A stretch of 34,107 bases of DNA. Source: Rhizobiales bacterium CCH3-A5 (GTDB taxonomy: Bacteria > Pseudomonadota > Alphaproteobacteria > Rhizobiales > Beijerinckiaceae). Location: positions 1 through 34,107 of the forward strand of contig LSIB01000102.1 in assembly GCA_001556025.1 (NCBI GenBank), given 5' to 3'. A program made the translations under genes and the position numbers. Positions 15,616 to 26,900 of this stretch are shown here, one piece after another. The notes below the pieces were generated by a model. That model did not search any database. It saw only the letters and a program-made list of their open reading frames with translations, and was not told the origin of the DNA. Within the stretch, counting starts at the first letter, position 1. The number at the start of each line of letters is the position of its first letter.

Positions 15616-16290
15616 ATGGCTCCGACAACGATCGCGATCGTTGACGATCACCCTTTGCTTGCCGAAGGGCTGGCTGCCGTATTGGGCCGATACGATCACC
15701 TGAGCGTTGTCGCCATGGGAAGCAAAGCAGACGACGTCCTGAATATCGTCGATCACTGCCGGCCCGACATAATCCTCGTCGATCTCAACATGCCCGGCGA
15801 CGCCTTTGCGGTCCTCAAGGAGATCCGCCTGCGCGCCTGTTCCACCAAGGCGATCGTCTTCACCGCCTCGACAAGCACCGACCACGCCGTCAGCGCACTC
15901 GCTGCGGGAGCCGCCGGTTTCGTGCTGAAGGGCAGCCAGTCGGCCGAGCTGGTCGATGCGATCGAGGCCGTCGGTCGCGGCGAAGTCTTCATCACGCCCT
16001 CGTTCGCGGCCAAGGTCATCGGCGCCCTGCAGGCGAAGGAGGCGGAGAAGCGCGCCGCCGAGCAGCTCAAGCTCAGTGTGCGCGAAGAGCAGATCGTCCG
16101 CCTTCTGCTGGTCGGCAAGCAGAACCGCGAGATCGCGATCGCGCTGAACCTGAGCGAGAAAACGGTCAAGAGCTACATGAGCAGTCTCATGGCAAAGCTG
16201 AACGCGCGAAACCGGCTCGAGGTCGTGATTGCGGCGCAGAAATTCATGCCGGCGGATCAGGAGCGTCGTCGTGGCCAACCGACGCCGTGA
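15616..16290 (+). CDS. NarL/FixJ-type response regulator
   Basis: A 224-residue two-domain regulator. The receiver has the acidic pair Asp10-Asp11, the phospho-acceptor Asp56 in ILVDLNMPG, the Thr/Ser in VFTAS and Lys105 in FVLKG. A LuxR-type helix-turn-helix lies at about residues 150-210 (LSVREEQIVRLLLVGKQNREIAIALNLSEKTVKSYM). ATG 15616 has AGGGGGA about 11 bases upstream and starts at the family N-terminus. It is divergent from mntH and convergent with the histidine kinase gene, whose end it overlaps by 47 bases. It is the likely partner of that kinase. Targets may include the peroxidase locus and mntH, by proximity only. Confidence 0.93.
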   Translation: MAPTTIAIVDDHPLLAEGLAAVLGRYDHLSVVAMGSKADDVLNIVDHCRPDIILVDLNMPGDAFAVLKEIRLRACSTKAIVFTASTSTDHAVSALAAGAAGFVLKGSQSAELVDAIEAVGRGEVFITPSFAAKVIGALQAKEAEKRAAEQLKLSVREEQIVRLLLVGKQNREIAIALNLSEKTVKSYMSSLMAKLNARNRLEVVIAAQKFMPADQERRRGQPTP

Positions 16291-17746
16291 GCGATCGCGC
16301 CCTGACCGGTAGTCGGACGCGCAGGACCATGCCGCCGCTGTCGAGCCGGGAAATCGTCAGCGCCCCTCTCAGCGCGTTCACCCGCGTGCGCATGCCGCGC
16401 AAACCGAGCCCGTCACCGACCACGAGGGCCGGTCCGGCATGCCCTGCATCCTGGATGAGCAGCAGCAGATTGCCGTCCGAGAAGCTGGCCTCAACATGCT
16501 GGCCCAGACCATTGGCATGCTTGTAGGCGTTCATGAGCCCTTCCTGGATGACGCGGAACGCGCAGATGCGGATCGCCTCGGGCATCTCGGCAGGAAGGTC
16601 GGCGAACTGCCGGTTGACCTTCGTCCCGGTGTTGCGCTCATGATAGGAGACCGCCGCCTCGATCGTCGCCAATGGCGGCAGATCGCGGATATCGGGCAGC
16701 ACAAGCCCTGCCGACAGGTTTCGCAATTCGCCGAGCGTCTGTTCGATCAGCGGCCGAAACTGCTCTCGCACTTCCTCGATCGCGCGATGTTTCGATGGCG
16801 CTGGCAGCCGCAGCATCATCAGACTGAGCATCTGGATCGGGCCGTCGTGCAGGTCGGCGCCGATGCGCGACAGATACTCCTCGTTGGTCACGGCGGCGCG
16901 GACGCGGGCCCGATCCGCCGCGTGCCTGAGCGATCTGTTGCGGTTGGCCAGCGCGGCGGCCCGAGCGACGTTCCGGGAGAGTTCGCCCTGCTGGCGCGCG
17001 ATCGTCCGGCTGGCGCGACGGATGAGAGCAAAGAGCATCAGGCCGACCACGACGCTGACATTGAGGATCAGGAACCAGAGCGCGAATTTGAGCTGTTCGA
17101 TCTCGCGGTTCAACAGGTCGCTCGTGTTGTAGAATTCCGCAATCGCGATGACGCGCCCCGGCTCCTTGCGGCTGAACACCGGCGCATAGACCTCGACCAT
17201 GTTGGCCGCGTTCGACGGCGCATCCGGATGGTTTTCGACCAGCGAGATCACGTCGCCGGCGAGCAGCCGTGCAAGGTGCTGCGGACGGATTCGCTCCTCT
17301 TCGCCCGAGCCCGACGTGGAGAACATCAGATTGCCGTCGTCAGCCCAGATCTTGATGATCTTCACCTTGCCGCCGAGCGGCGTGCCGGTGATCAGCTTTC
17401 TGAGGTCGGCCTTCGCCGCATCGGAGAGCGGCCTGCCGGACTCCAGATCTAAGAGGTGCGGCGCGACAACGGCTTCGACATAGGTGGCCGCGACCTCGGC
17501 CATGCTCTGTGTCCAGCCGACCCGGACCCGGCGCTCGACCCAGTAGCCCAGCACCGCCATGGCCAGCGCGACGACGATGGCGGTGACCAGCGTGAAGCGC
17601 TGCTCCAGGGAAAACGCCGACCACCAGGCGTTGAAGCCGTCGACGACCGACCAAAGTCGGTAGCGCGCGTCACCTTTTTCCGGTGCCGGAGCCCCCGCCG
17701 CTGGACTCGCGATTTCATCGACCTTGCCATCTATCGGTCGCGTCAT
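16244..17746 (-). CDS. Membrane sensor histidine kinase, DegS/NarX (HisKA_3) type
   Basis: About 500 residues. A first membrane helix (FTLVTAIVVALAMAVLGYWV, about residues 54-73 counted from GTG 17755), an extracytoplasmic sensing region of roughly 150 residues and a second helix (FALWFLILNVSVVVGLMLFALI) precede a coiled linker. The phospho-acceptor His303 is in DLHDGPIQMLSLM, the N-box in RVIQEGLMNAYKHA and the G-box in DGLGLRGM. It should phosphorylate the convergent NarL-type regulator. The start may be GTG 17755 or ATG 17746; the CtrA-like box begins 10 bases beyond the GTG. The sensing region matches no domain I can name. It is divergent from the giant peroxidase gene. Confidence 0.92.
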   Translation of the reverse strand: MTRPIDGKVDEIASPAAGAPAPEKGDARYRLWSVVDGFNAWWSAFSLEQRFTLVTAIVVALAMAVLGYWVERRVRVGWTQSMAEVAATYVEAVVAPHLLDLESGRPLSDAAKADLRKLITGTPLGGKVKIIKIWADDGNLMFSTSGSGEEERIRPQHLARLLAGDVISLVENHPDAPSNAANMVEVYAPVFSRKEPGRVIAIAEFYNTSDLLNREIEQLKFALWFLILNVSVVVGLMLFALIRRASRTIARQQGELSRNVARAAALANRNRSLRHAADRARVRAAVTNEEYLSRIGADLHDGPIQMLSLMMLRLPAPSKHRAIEEVREQFRPLIEQTLGELRNLSAGLVLPDIRDLPPLATIEAAVSYHERNTGTKVNRQFADLPAEMPEAIRICAFRVIQEGLMNAYKHANGLGQHVEASFSDGNLLLLIQDAGHAGPALVVGDGLGLRGMRTRVNALRGALTISRLDSGGMVLRVRLPVRARSLTASVGHDDAPDPPA

Positions 17747-17764
17747 CGGGCGCACATCCTGACC

Positions 17765-17780
17765 TTAACAAATCGTTAAC
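17765..17780 (+). promoter_or_regulatory. CtrA-like binding box upstream of the peroxidase gene
   Basis: TTAA-CAAATCG-TTAAC fits the full CtrA consensus TTAA-N7-TTAAC of alphaproteobacteria. It lies in the 173-182-base divergent region between the kinase and the peroxidase gene, 149 bases before the latter's ATG. Confidence 0.55.
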
Positions 17781-17789
17781 GTCGTCGTT

Positions 17790-17808
17790 TTCTTGCCGGA
17801 CGCAAGAA
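17790..17808. promoter_or_regulatory. Perfect palindrome, candidate operator of the divergent region
   Basis: TTCTTGC-CGGAC-GCAAGAA has 7-base arms around a 5-base spacer, 10 bases after the CtrA-like box. The size suits a dimeric regulator such as the NarL-type protein encoded nearby. That pairing is inference. Confidence 0.4.
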
Positions 17809-17868
17809 TTGACGCGGCACGTTATCGAAACGGCTGGGTGGTGCAAAGCCAATTCCAGTATTTTTCAG

Positions 17869-17890
17869 CTTGGGATCGCCTGATCCCGAG
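17869..17890 (+). promoter_or_regulatory. Stem-loop in the leader of the giant peroxidase gene
   Basis: CTTGGGATC pairs with GATCCCGAG (nine pairs, one G-U) around the loop GCCT. It ends 38 bases before the ATG, ahead of the GGGAG ribosome binding site at 17917-17921. It may stabilise the mRNA 5' end or tune translation. Confidence 0.4.
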
Positions 17891-17928
17891 AACGAGATCG
17901 TCTGTCGTCAGGTCATGGGAGTATCGTT

Positions 17929-20900
17929 ATGTTTAAGCTGAACGTGCATGATCTGGTGTTCGTCCTGAAGCAGATCAAGATCGGCGAAGCCAACGCCAAT
18001 GGCGCTGATCTGACCGAGATTCGCGTCGATCCGACGACTGGCGAGATCATCACCGATCGCACCGCATATGCGAACGGCGTCTTCGTCGGCAACGCAACAT
18101 ATCCGCTGACGAACGCGGACGGCCCGATCCTCTACGTTCGCGCCATTCCCGATCCCCAGACGCCGTTCGGTATCCGCACCGTGGACGGCACCTACAACAA
18201 CCTCATCGAGGGCCAGGAAACCTGGGGTGCAGCGGGCTACGGGATGCCGCGCCTGCTCGACGCAGGCGGTTATCTGAATGACGCCGACGGCGACCAGGTC
18301 GTGTTCGGAGCCGGATCGCCAGGTCAGACGACGCTGACCAACACGAATTACAAGCCCGGAACGGAGTCCGTTTATCCGGCCGGGCATCCCAGCGCGGGCC
18401 AGCCAATCGTTTATCCCCCGGGGCACCCGATGGCAGGCCAACCTGTGTTCGCGCCCGGCACGGTCGCGGACGCCGATCCGCGCCTGATCTCGAATCTCGT
18501 CTCCGACATGAGCCTCAACAACCCGGCGGCCATCGTCGCAGCGCTGACCTTCGCCGGCGACGAGAACCCCTACGCGACGCTGGCTCAAATCCAGGCGCTC
18601 CTGCCGGGCCTGGCGGCCGACCTCACCACCCTGGTGACGCCGACCAGCGCGACGAACACCGAGGCCCTCAAGATCGAGGCGCAGGGCCGGCTGAACACCG
18701 CTCTCGATCCGTTCGGCATCGAGGTCGACACCACCGGTTCGCTGTCGATCCCGAACGTGGCGCCCGACGAAGGCCTGTCGGCCCCGTTCAACGCCTGGAT
18801 GACATTCTTCGGCCAGTTTTTCGATCATGGCCTTGATCTGATCACGAAGGGCGGCGCCGGCACGATCTATATTCCGCTGCAGCCTGACGATCCGCTGTAT
18901 GTGCCCGGCGGCTCGAGCAACTTCATGGTGCTGACGCGCTCGTCGAACGTCGATCCGGACGGTGCCGGGCCGCTGCCGGCGACCCAACGCAACGTCACGA
19001 CGTCGTGGGTCGACCAGAACCAGACCTACACCTCGCATGCCTCGCATCAGGTGTTCCTGCGCGAGTACAGCACTGGGCCCAACGGCCCGGTCGCGACTGG
19101 CAAACTGCTTGACGGCATCCGCATGACGCCGGAAGGCCCTGTCAAGAACGGACTGCCGACCTGGGCGGACGTCAAAGCGCAGGCGCTCAACGTGCTCGGT
19201 ATCAGGTTGACCGACGCTGATGTCGGCCTTGTGCCGATGCTTCTGACCGACGCTTATGGCGAATTCGTCCGCGGCCCGAATGGATTGCCGCAGATCATGG
19301 CAGCGGTGAGGTCGGACGGCACGCCGATCTATGTGGAAGGCAACCTCTCAAGCCCGATCAATCCTTCTGCTATCCAACTCCCCGTCGGCACAACTCTGAT
19401 GGGTGGCAACGTCATCGAGGCCGGCGAAACTGTGTCGGCAATCCGTACCAACAACGCCTTCCTCGACGACATCGCCCATAACGCGGTGCCGACAAACAGC
19501 TCCGGCGCGGCCAAGGTTGCGGATAGCGATGATGATGTCGGCTACTTCAACGCCGACGGCTCGCCGGCCCCGGTCGTGCGCGGCAGCCCGTCGCAGTACG
19601 ACAACGAACTGCTCGACCGGCACTTCATCACCGGCGACGGGCGCGGCAACGAAAACATCGGCCTGACCGCCGTCCACCATGTCTTCCACTCCGAGCACAA
19701 CCGCCAGGTCGAGGCGCAGAAGCTCACCATCCTGCAAAGCGGCGACCGCGCCTTCATCAACGAGTGGCTGCTGACCGATCTCGGGGCGACCGATCCCATT
19801 CCGACCAGCGCGGCGGGGCTGAACTGGGACGGCGAGCGCCTGTTCCAGGCCGGCCGCATGGCGACGGAAATGCAGTATCAGCACCTTGTCTTCGAGGAGT
19901 TCGGCCGCAAGATCCAGCCCGCCATCGATCCCTTCGTCTTCAACTCGGTGACGGATATCAACCCGTCGATCTTCGCCGAGTTCGCCAACGTGGTGTATCG
20001 CTTCGGCCATTCGATGCTGACCGACTCGATGCCTCGCATCTTCATCGACCCGACCACGGGCGAGGTCACGCAGGACGATATGGGCCTGATCGCCTCGTTC
20101 CTGAACCCGGTCGCGTTCAACGAGGACGGCACGCTGACGGCCGAGGAGGCCGCCGGCGCCATCGTGCGCGGCATGACCACCGAGCGCGGCAACGAGATCG
20201 ACGAATTCCTCACCGGCGCGCTGCGAAACAACCTGCTCGGCATCCCGCTCGACCTCGGCGCGATCAACATAGCGCGCGGCCGCGACACCAACATGCCGAC
20301 GCTCAACGAGGCGCGCGCGCAGCTCTACGCTTCCACGAGCTCGACCTTCCTGAAGCCTTACGAAAGCTGGGTCGAACTCGCCGCAAACCTGAAGAACCCA
20401 ATGTCGGTGGTGAACTTCATCGCCGCCTATGGAACCCATGCGTCGATCACCGGCACGGTCGCCGAGAAGCGCGACGCCGCGATGGCGCTCGTCTTCGGCG
20501 GCGCAGGCGCGCCGGCGGATCGGACTGCGTTCCTCAACAGCACGGGTGACTGGACCGCCGCCAACAGCGGCCTGAACGCGATCGATCTCTGGATCGGCGG
20601 CTTGGCCGAGAAGAAGATGCCGTTCGGCGGCTTCCTCGGCTCGACCTTCAACGCCGTGTTCGAGGCGCAGATGGAAGCGCTGCAGGACGGCGACAGGTTC
20701 TACTACCTGACCCGCACCCAGGGCCTGAACTTCCTCAACGAGCTGGAGCAGAACTCCTTCTCGAAGATGATCATGGCCAATACCGACCTGTCCCAGCCGG
20801 GCCCGGACGGCATTCGCGGCACTGCGGACGACGTCGTCGCCCGCCATATCGGCGTCGATTCCTTCGCGACCTACGATTACGCCTTCGAGGTCAACGCCGC

Positions 20901-23900
20901 CAACCAGCATGACTACAACGGCGATGATGAGGGCGTCGATCCGGGTGGCAACGATCCTGTCATGGAGGCGCTCGGCTTCACCAAGGTCATCCGCAACGAC
21001 CCGCGCACGGACGGGCCTGACACCAACTACTTCCGCACCTTCGGCGGCGAGCATGTCGTCGTCGGCGGCACCAGCGGCAACGACACCATCATCACGGATT
21101 TCGGCGATGACGGCATCTGGGGCGGCGCGGGCGACGACCGCATCGAATCCGGCGCGGGCGTCGATCTCGTCCTTGGCGGCTACGGCGACGACATCATCAC
21201 GGACTCCGGCGACACGGGCGACTTCCTCAAGGGCGAGGAGGGCAACGACGTCATCGCGAACTCCAACGGCCTCGACATCCTGATGGGCGGCGACGGCCAG
21301 GATGCCGTCTTCGTCGGCGTCGACGACACCGAAGTCTTCGGTGGCGCCGGCAACGACTTCATCCTCGGCGGCGACGGCATGGACTTCCTGCTGGGCAACG
21401 AGGGCGACGACTGGATCGAGGCCGGCGGCGGCTTCGACACCACGGCCGGCGACAACTCCGAACTTTTCTTCAACTCGACCATCATCGGCCACGACGTGAT
21501 GTTCGCAGGATCGGAAGAGCATGATTTCGACGCGGAATCCGGCGACGACATCATGGTTCAGGGCCCCAGCGTCATGCGCAGCGAGGGCATGCTCGGCTTC
21601 GACTGGTCGATCCACAAGAGCAACACCGAGGCGGCCGATTCCGATCTGACCAAGCCGATCTTCACCACCGACGCCGAAGACATCCTGCGCGACCGCTTCG
21701 ACGCCGTCGAAGCGCTTTCGGGCTGGGAGAGGAACGACGTGCTGCGCGGCGACGACCGCAGCTCGACCCCCGCGGACGGCGCGGGCGCCCTCGCCGGCGC
21801 CGAAGGCACCATGGTCGGTCACGAACTGACCCAGGCGGGCGTCGATCGCATCGACGGCCTGCGGGCGCTGCTGGGCGGCGTTGTCGCCCAAGGCACCTCC
21901 GGATTCGAGGGTGGCGTCGCCTTCGACGACGGCAACATCCTTCTCGGCGGCGCGGGAAGCGATCTCATCGAGGGCCGCGGCGGCAACGACTTCATCGACG
22001 GCGACGCCTGGCTCAACGTCCGCATCCGCATCACCGCTCCCGGCGTCAGCAACACGGCAGCCAACGAGCTCGCCACGATCGACAGCCTGAAGCACACCTT
22101 CACGGCGGCCCAGATCGGCGCTCTGGGTCTCGATGAAAGCCTTGCCGGCAAGACGCTGTCGGAGTTGATGATCGACCGGCACATCGTGCCGACGCAGCTC
22201 AACATCGTTCGCGAGATCGTCGTCGACGACGGAGCGGGCGACACGGACGTGGCCGTCTTCAACGACAGCTATCTCGATGCCGAAGGAAACGCTAACTATA
22301 CCATCACCCAGAATGACGACGGCACGATCACTGTGGCGCATGTCAACGTCACGGTCGGCGTCGATCCCGATACCGGCCGGCTGATCGTCTCGGACGGCGT
22401 CGACACGATCCGCAACGTCGAGATCCTGCGCTTCACCGACCAGGACATCGTCTTCACCCCGCCGGAGCTTTTCCTGCAGCGCGACGCCATCAACTACGAA
22501 GACGACTTCAACACGCCGGCCTTCAACAACAGCACCGGCAACGACGACTGGACATCGGCCTGGGCTGAAAGCGGCGACCTGACGACCGGAAACGTCGTAA
22601 CGAGCGGTCAGATTCAGCTGGACGCCGGCACCAACCTGCTGCGCTTCATCGGCGGCGCCGGCAATGATGGCGCAACGATCACGCGCACGCTGGATCTGTC
22701 GGGCGCCGAAACCGCCACGCTGACCTATCAAGCCAACCCCGACAGCATGGAGGCGGGTGAAAACGTACAGGTCCAGTTCGCTGCCGACGGCGTCAACTTC
22801 GTGACGCTGAGGACCATCACCGGCGATGGCGGAAACCAGACCTTCAACGAACCGTTGACGGGACCCTTCACCGCCGCGGCCGCCATCCGTTTCGTGGCGA
22901 CCGCGATGGACCAGACCAACGACGTCGTTTCGATCAATGACGTCGCTGTCAACTTCACCAGGACCTCGATCAACTACACGACGACGTTCACCGAAGGGAA
23001 CGGCACCAACACGGGCGCCGACGTCGACATCGCGTCCAACCCGCTGATCGTCGAGGACGGCGTCATTGCCTCGGCGCGCATCGTCCTGACCAACCCGCAG
23101 CCCGGCGACAGCTTCGACTTCCTCAACGGCAATCTGCCGGGCAACATCACCGGCGTTGTCGCCACCGTCGCCGGCCAACTCGTGGTCACCCTGACTGGGC
23201 CAGAGGCGAACATCGCGAACTGGCAGGCTGCGCTGCAGGCGGTCGAGTTCCGCAACGACTCGCAGAACCCGTCGACCACGCCGCGTATCATCCAAGTCAC
23301 CGTCAACAACGGCTTCCAGAACAGCAACGTGGCGACGACCACGGTGCATGTGACGCCGGTCGATGACCCGGTGAACGCGAACAGTGACGACATCATCACC
23401 AACATCATCCCGGGAACGGCGATCGTCGTGCCGAACTGGGTTTTGCTGGCCAACGATGTCGATCTCGACAATGCGATCAGCATCACCATTCCCGCAGCGG
23501 GTCAGAACGGCGTCACTGCGGCGCTTGGCGCTGGCTTCGTTACGGTGACCGACACCGGCGTCCCGGATGGCGACTTCGACTACGTCGCGACAGGTGCTCC
23601 GGGAAATACCGACCAGGCGCAGGTCGATATCGACGCGGTCGTCAACACAACGAGCTTCAGCGAAACGTTCGGTACCAACAGCTACACCCAGGACGATGGC
23701 ACCTGGTTGCAGGACTGGATCGAGACGGGCGACACGGGCGACGGCAACACAAGTCCGACGGCAGGAACGGCGGCGGCTCAGGACGCCGGCCAGATCCGCA
23801 TCAGCGGAGGCGGGCTGGAGTTCGACAACGGGAGCACTCCGGCAAACAGCGACGGAGCGTTGATCCAGCGCGCCGTGTCGGGGCTTGAGGGCCAAACGGC

Positions 23901-26900
23901 CGCGAGACTGAGCTACCAGGCCGATCCGGCTTCGATGGACGCAGGCGAATATGTGCGCGTCTTCTTCTCGCCGGACGGATCGGAAGCCAACTTCGTCCAG
24001 CTCAACGAGATCAGCGGCAACGGCGGCAACGTCACCTACAGCCATGATCTCACCGGGCCGTTTACAGCCAATGCGACCCTGCGTTTCGTCGTCAGCGCCC
24101 TGAACGAAACCAACGATCTTGTCGACATCGACAACATCAGCATCGACTACTACACGCCCGTTACGACGCTCGGCGGCACGACCGGCGCCGACATCCTGAT
24201 CGGCGACGCGAACGGCTCGACGTTCGACGCCGGGACGGGCAACGACATCATCCTGGCGGGCGATGGTAACGACACCATCGTCTGGAACGCCAACAATGCG
24301 ACGGGCACCAGCAACAACAACTCCGATGGCCTTGATGTCATCGATGGCGGCGCCGGAGCGGACGACACCTTCGTCATCAACGGCAACACCAACAATGCCG
24401 TCGCTGAGACCTACCGGATCTACTCGCGGACCGCGGCCGATGCGGCCGGCCTGGTCGTGATCAATCCAGACGCCGAAATCGTCATCACCCGCGGTGGCAC
24501 CACAAGCGCCTTCATCGTCGCCGAGCTCGACAATATCGAGGAAATCATCGTCAACACAGACAATGGCAACGATACGGTCGCGATCATCGGCAGTTTCGCT
24601 CAGACCAGCCTCGCCATCAACACGATCACCATCAATGGCGGCGCGGGCGACGACACGGTCGACATTACCTCGCTCACCTCGGCACATCGCATCGTGTTCC
24701 GCTCCAATGGCGGCAACGACACGATCATCGGCGATCTCCGCCCGCAGGACGTGGTCGAACTCGCGGCCGGCCAGGACATCTCCAGCTACACGCTTGTAGA
24801 CAATGGCGACGGCACCAAGACCTTCGGTAACGGAACCCACGACATCACGTTCACGGGCACCGTGCCGCCCCAGTTCCAGAATGGTCCGGCGACCGGCGGA
24901 ACGCATCTCGACGACGAGGATTTCGAAGACCTCCTCGGAATGGTGCAGGACGGGCTGGTCCGCGATCCCTCGGGCTTTGGCAACAATGTCGACAACCCCG
25001 AATGGGGCACGTCCGGAGGCCAGTTCATTCGCCTGACCGACGCCTACTATACCGATGGCGCCGCGGGCATCCGCCAGACCGCGCTCACTCCGCGCGAGAT
25101 CTCCAACATCCTGTCCAACCAGGACAATGACGGGGACGGCATCGAGGAGAGCATCGCCAACACCTTTGGCGGGACGAGCCTGCTGACCTTCTTCGGCCAG
25201 TATTTCGACCATGGTCTCGATTTCGTGGCCAAGGGCCAGCCGGGCTCGGTCTATATCGGCGACGTCGGCTCGACGCCGGTCAATGCGCCACGCTCGAACA
25301 TCGTGCCGGGCACGGGCGTGGACCCCGACGGCATACCCAACAGCGGGGACGAGATCCCGGCGGAGTACGTCAACCAGGCCTCGCCCTATGTCGACCAGAA
25401 CCAGACCTATGGGTCCAACAGCGCCATCACCAACCTGCTGCGCAGGTGGGAGGTCGGCGCCGACGGCGAGCCCGTCCAGACTGCCTACCTCCTGACGGGG
25501 GACATCGACGCCTCGGGAAATCCACTCCTGCCGACGCTCGCTCATATCCGCGACAACTACCGGGTCATGACCGGCGGCGGCGAGCTGACGGCGGAGGACA
25601 TCTCGAACTATGACGGGAGCGGCCAACCGCTGCTGATCGACTTCATCCCGGTCTTCGTGCCCGGCACCAACCCGCCGCAGCTCGATCTCGACGCCATCGG
25701 CCATTACTTCGTCGCCGGCGACGGGCGGGTCAACGAGAACGTGATGCTGACCTCGATCCACACGATCTGGGAACGCAACCACAATTTCTGGGTCGAGGAG
25801 ATCAAGGCCAGGACCGGCAATGCGTGGACCGAGTCGGAGTACTTCGAAGCGGCCCGCATGATGAACGTCGCCGAATACCAGCGTGTGGTGTTCACCGAAT
25901 TCGCCACCGCCATGGCCGGCGGCTTCGACGGCGACGACGAGCACGGCTTCGAGGGCTATGATCCGACCATCGACGCCTCGATCTCGGTGGAGTTCGCCCA
26001 GGCGGCCTATCGCTTCGGCCACTCGATGCTCAACGAGACGGTGAGCTATGTCGATGGGAACGGGAACCTGCAGGAGGTCTCCCTGGTGCAGGCCTTCCTC
26101 AGCCCGAACCAGGTCTCCGCGCTTGGAATCGACGGCCTTATCGGCGGCTCGGTCCAGGTGCCCCATCAGGCGATCGACGAGGACGTGGTCAATGCGCTCC
26201 GCAACCAGCTCGTGGGGCGCCCGCTCGATCTGGCCGCGCTGAACATCTTCCGCGGCCGCGACATGGGCATCGCCCCGTTCAACGAGGTCCGGACACAGCT
26301 CTACGAGCAGACGGGTCTCAGCGCCTTGCGGCCCTATTCGGGCTGGGCCGACTTCGCGGAACGCAACGACATCTCCGCAACGATGCTCGGCAAGCTCCAG
26401 CAGGCCTATCCGGGCGGCTTCGAGACGATGGATCTGTGGATCGGCGGCCTTCTGGAAAAGCCGATGGCGGGGCAGCTCGGCTCGACCTTCGGCTACATCT
26501 TCCTCGAACAGCTCGACCGGCTACAGAACGGCGATCGCTTCTATTATCTAGAGATACTGGACGACTCTCTGTTCACCGATGAGAACAACGTAACCTTCGC
26601 CAAGATCATCGCGCGCAATACGGGGCTCTCCGATCTGCCCGAGAACGTCTTCGATCTCGACGGGTCCAATGCGCCCGCCAACGACGACGACAGCATCTTC
26701 AACAACGACGGAGATGACGACGACGGCGAGAATCATGAGGGCGAGGATGATGACGGGACCGTCGGCTCTGGCGACGACCATGAGGACGATGAGGACGAAG
26801 ACGAAGACGAAGACGAGGACGGTGAGGACGAGGAGGACGACGACGATACCGTCGGCTCCGGCGACGACGAAGACGACGAAGACGAGGATGAGGACGACGA

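Noticed and set aside
19348..26166. A 2272-codon open frame antisense to the giant peroxidase
   Set aside because: It is a shadow: strong GC-skewed codon choice and GGC/GAC-rich RTX coding remove stops on the other strand. No domain, start region or ribosome binding site is convincing.
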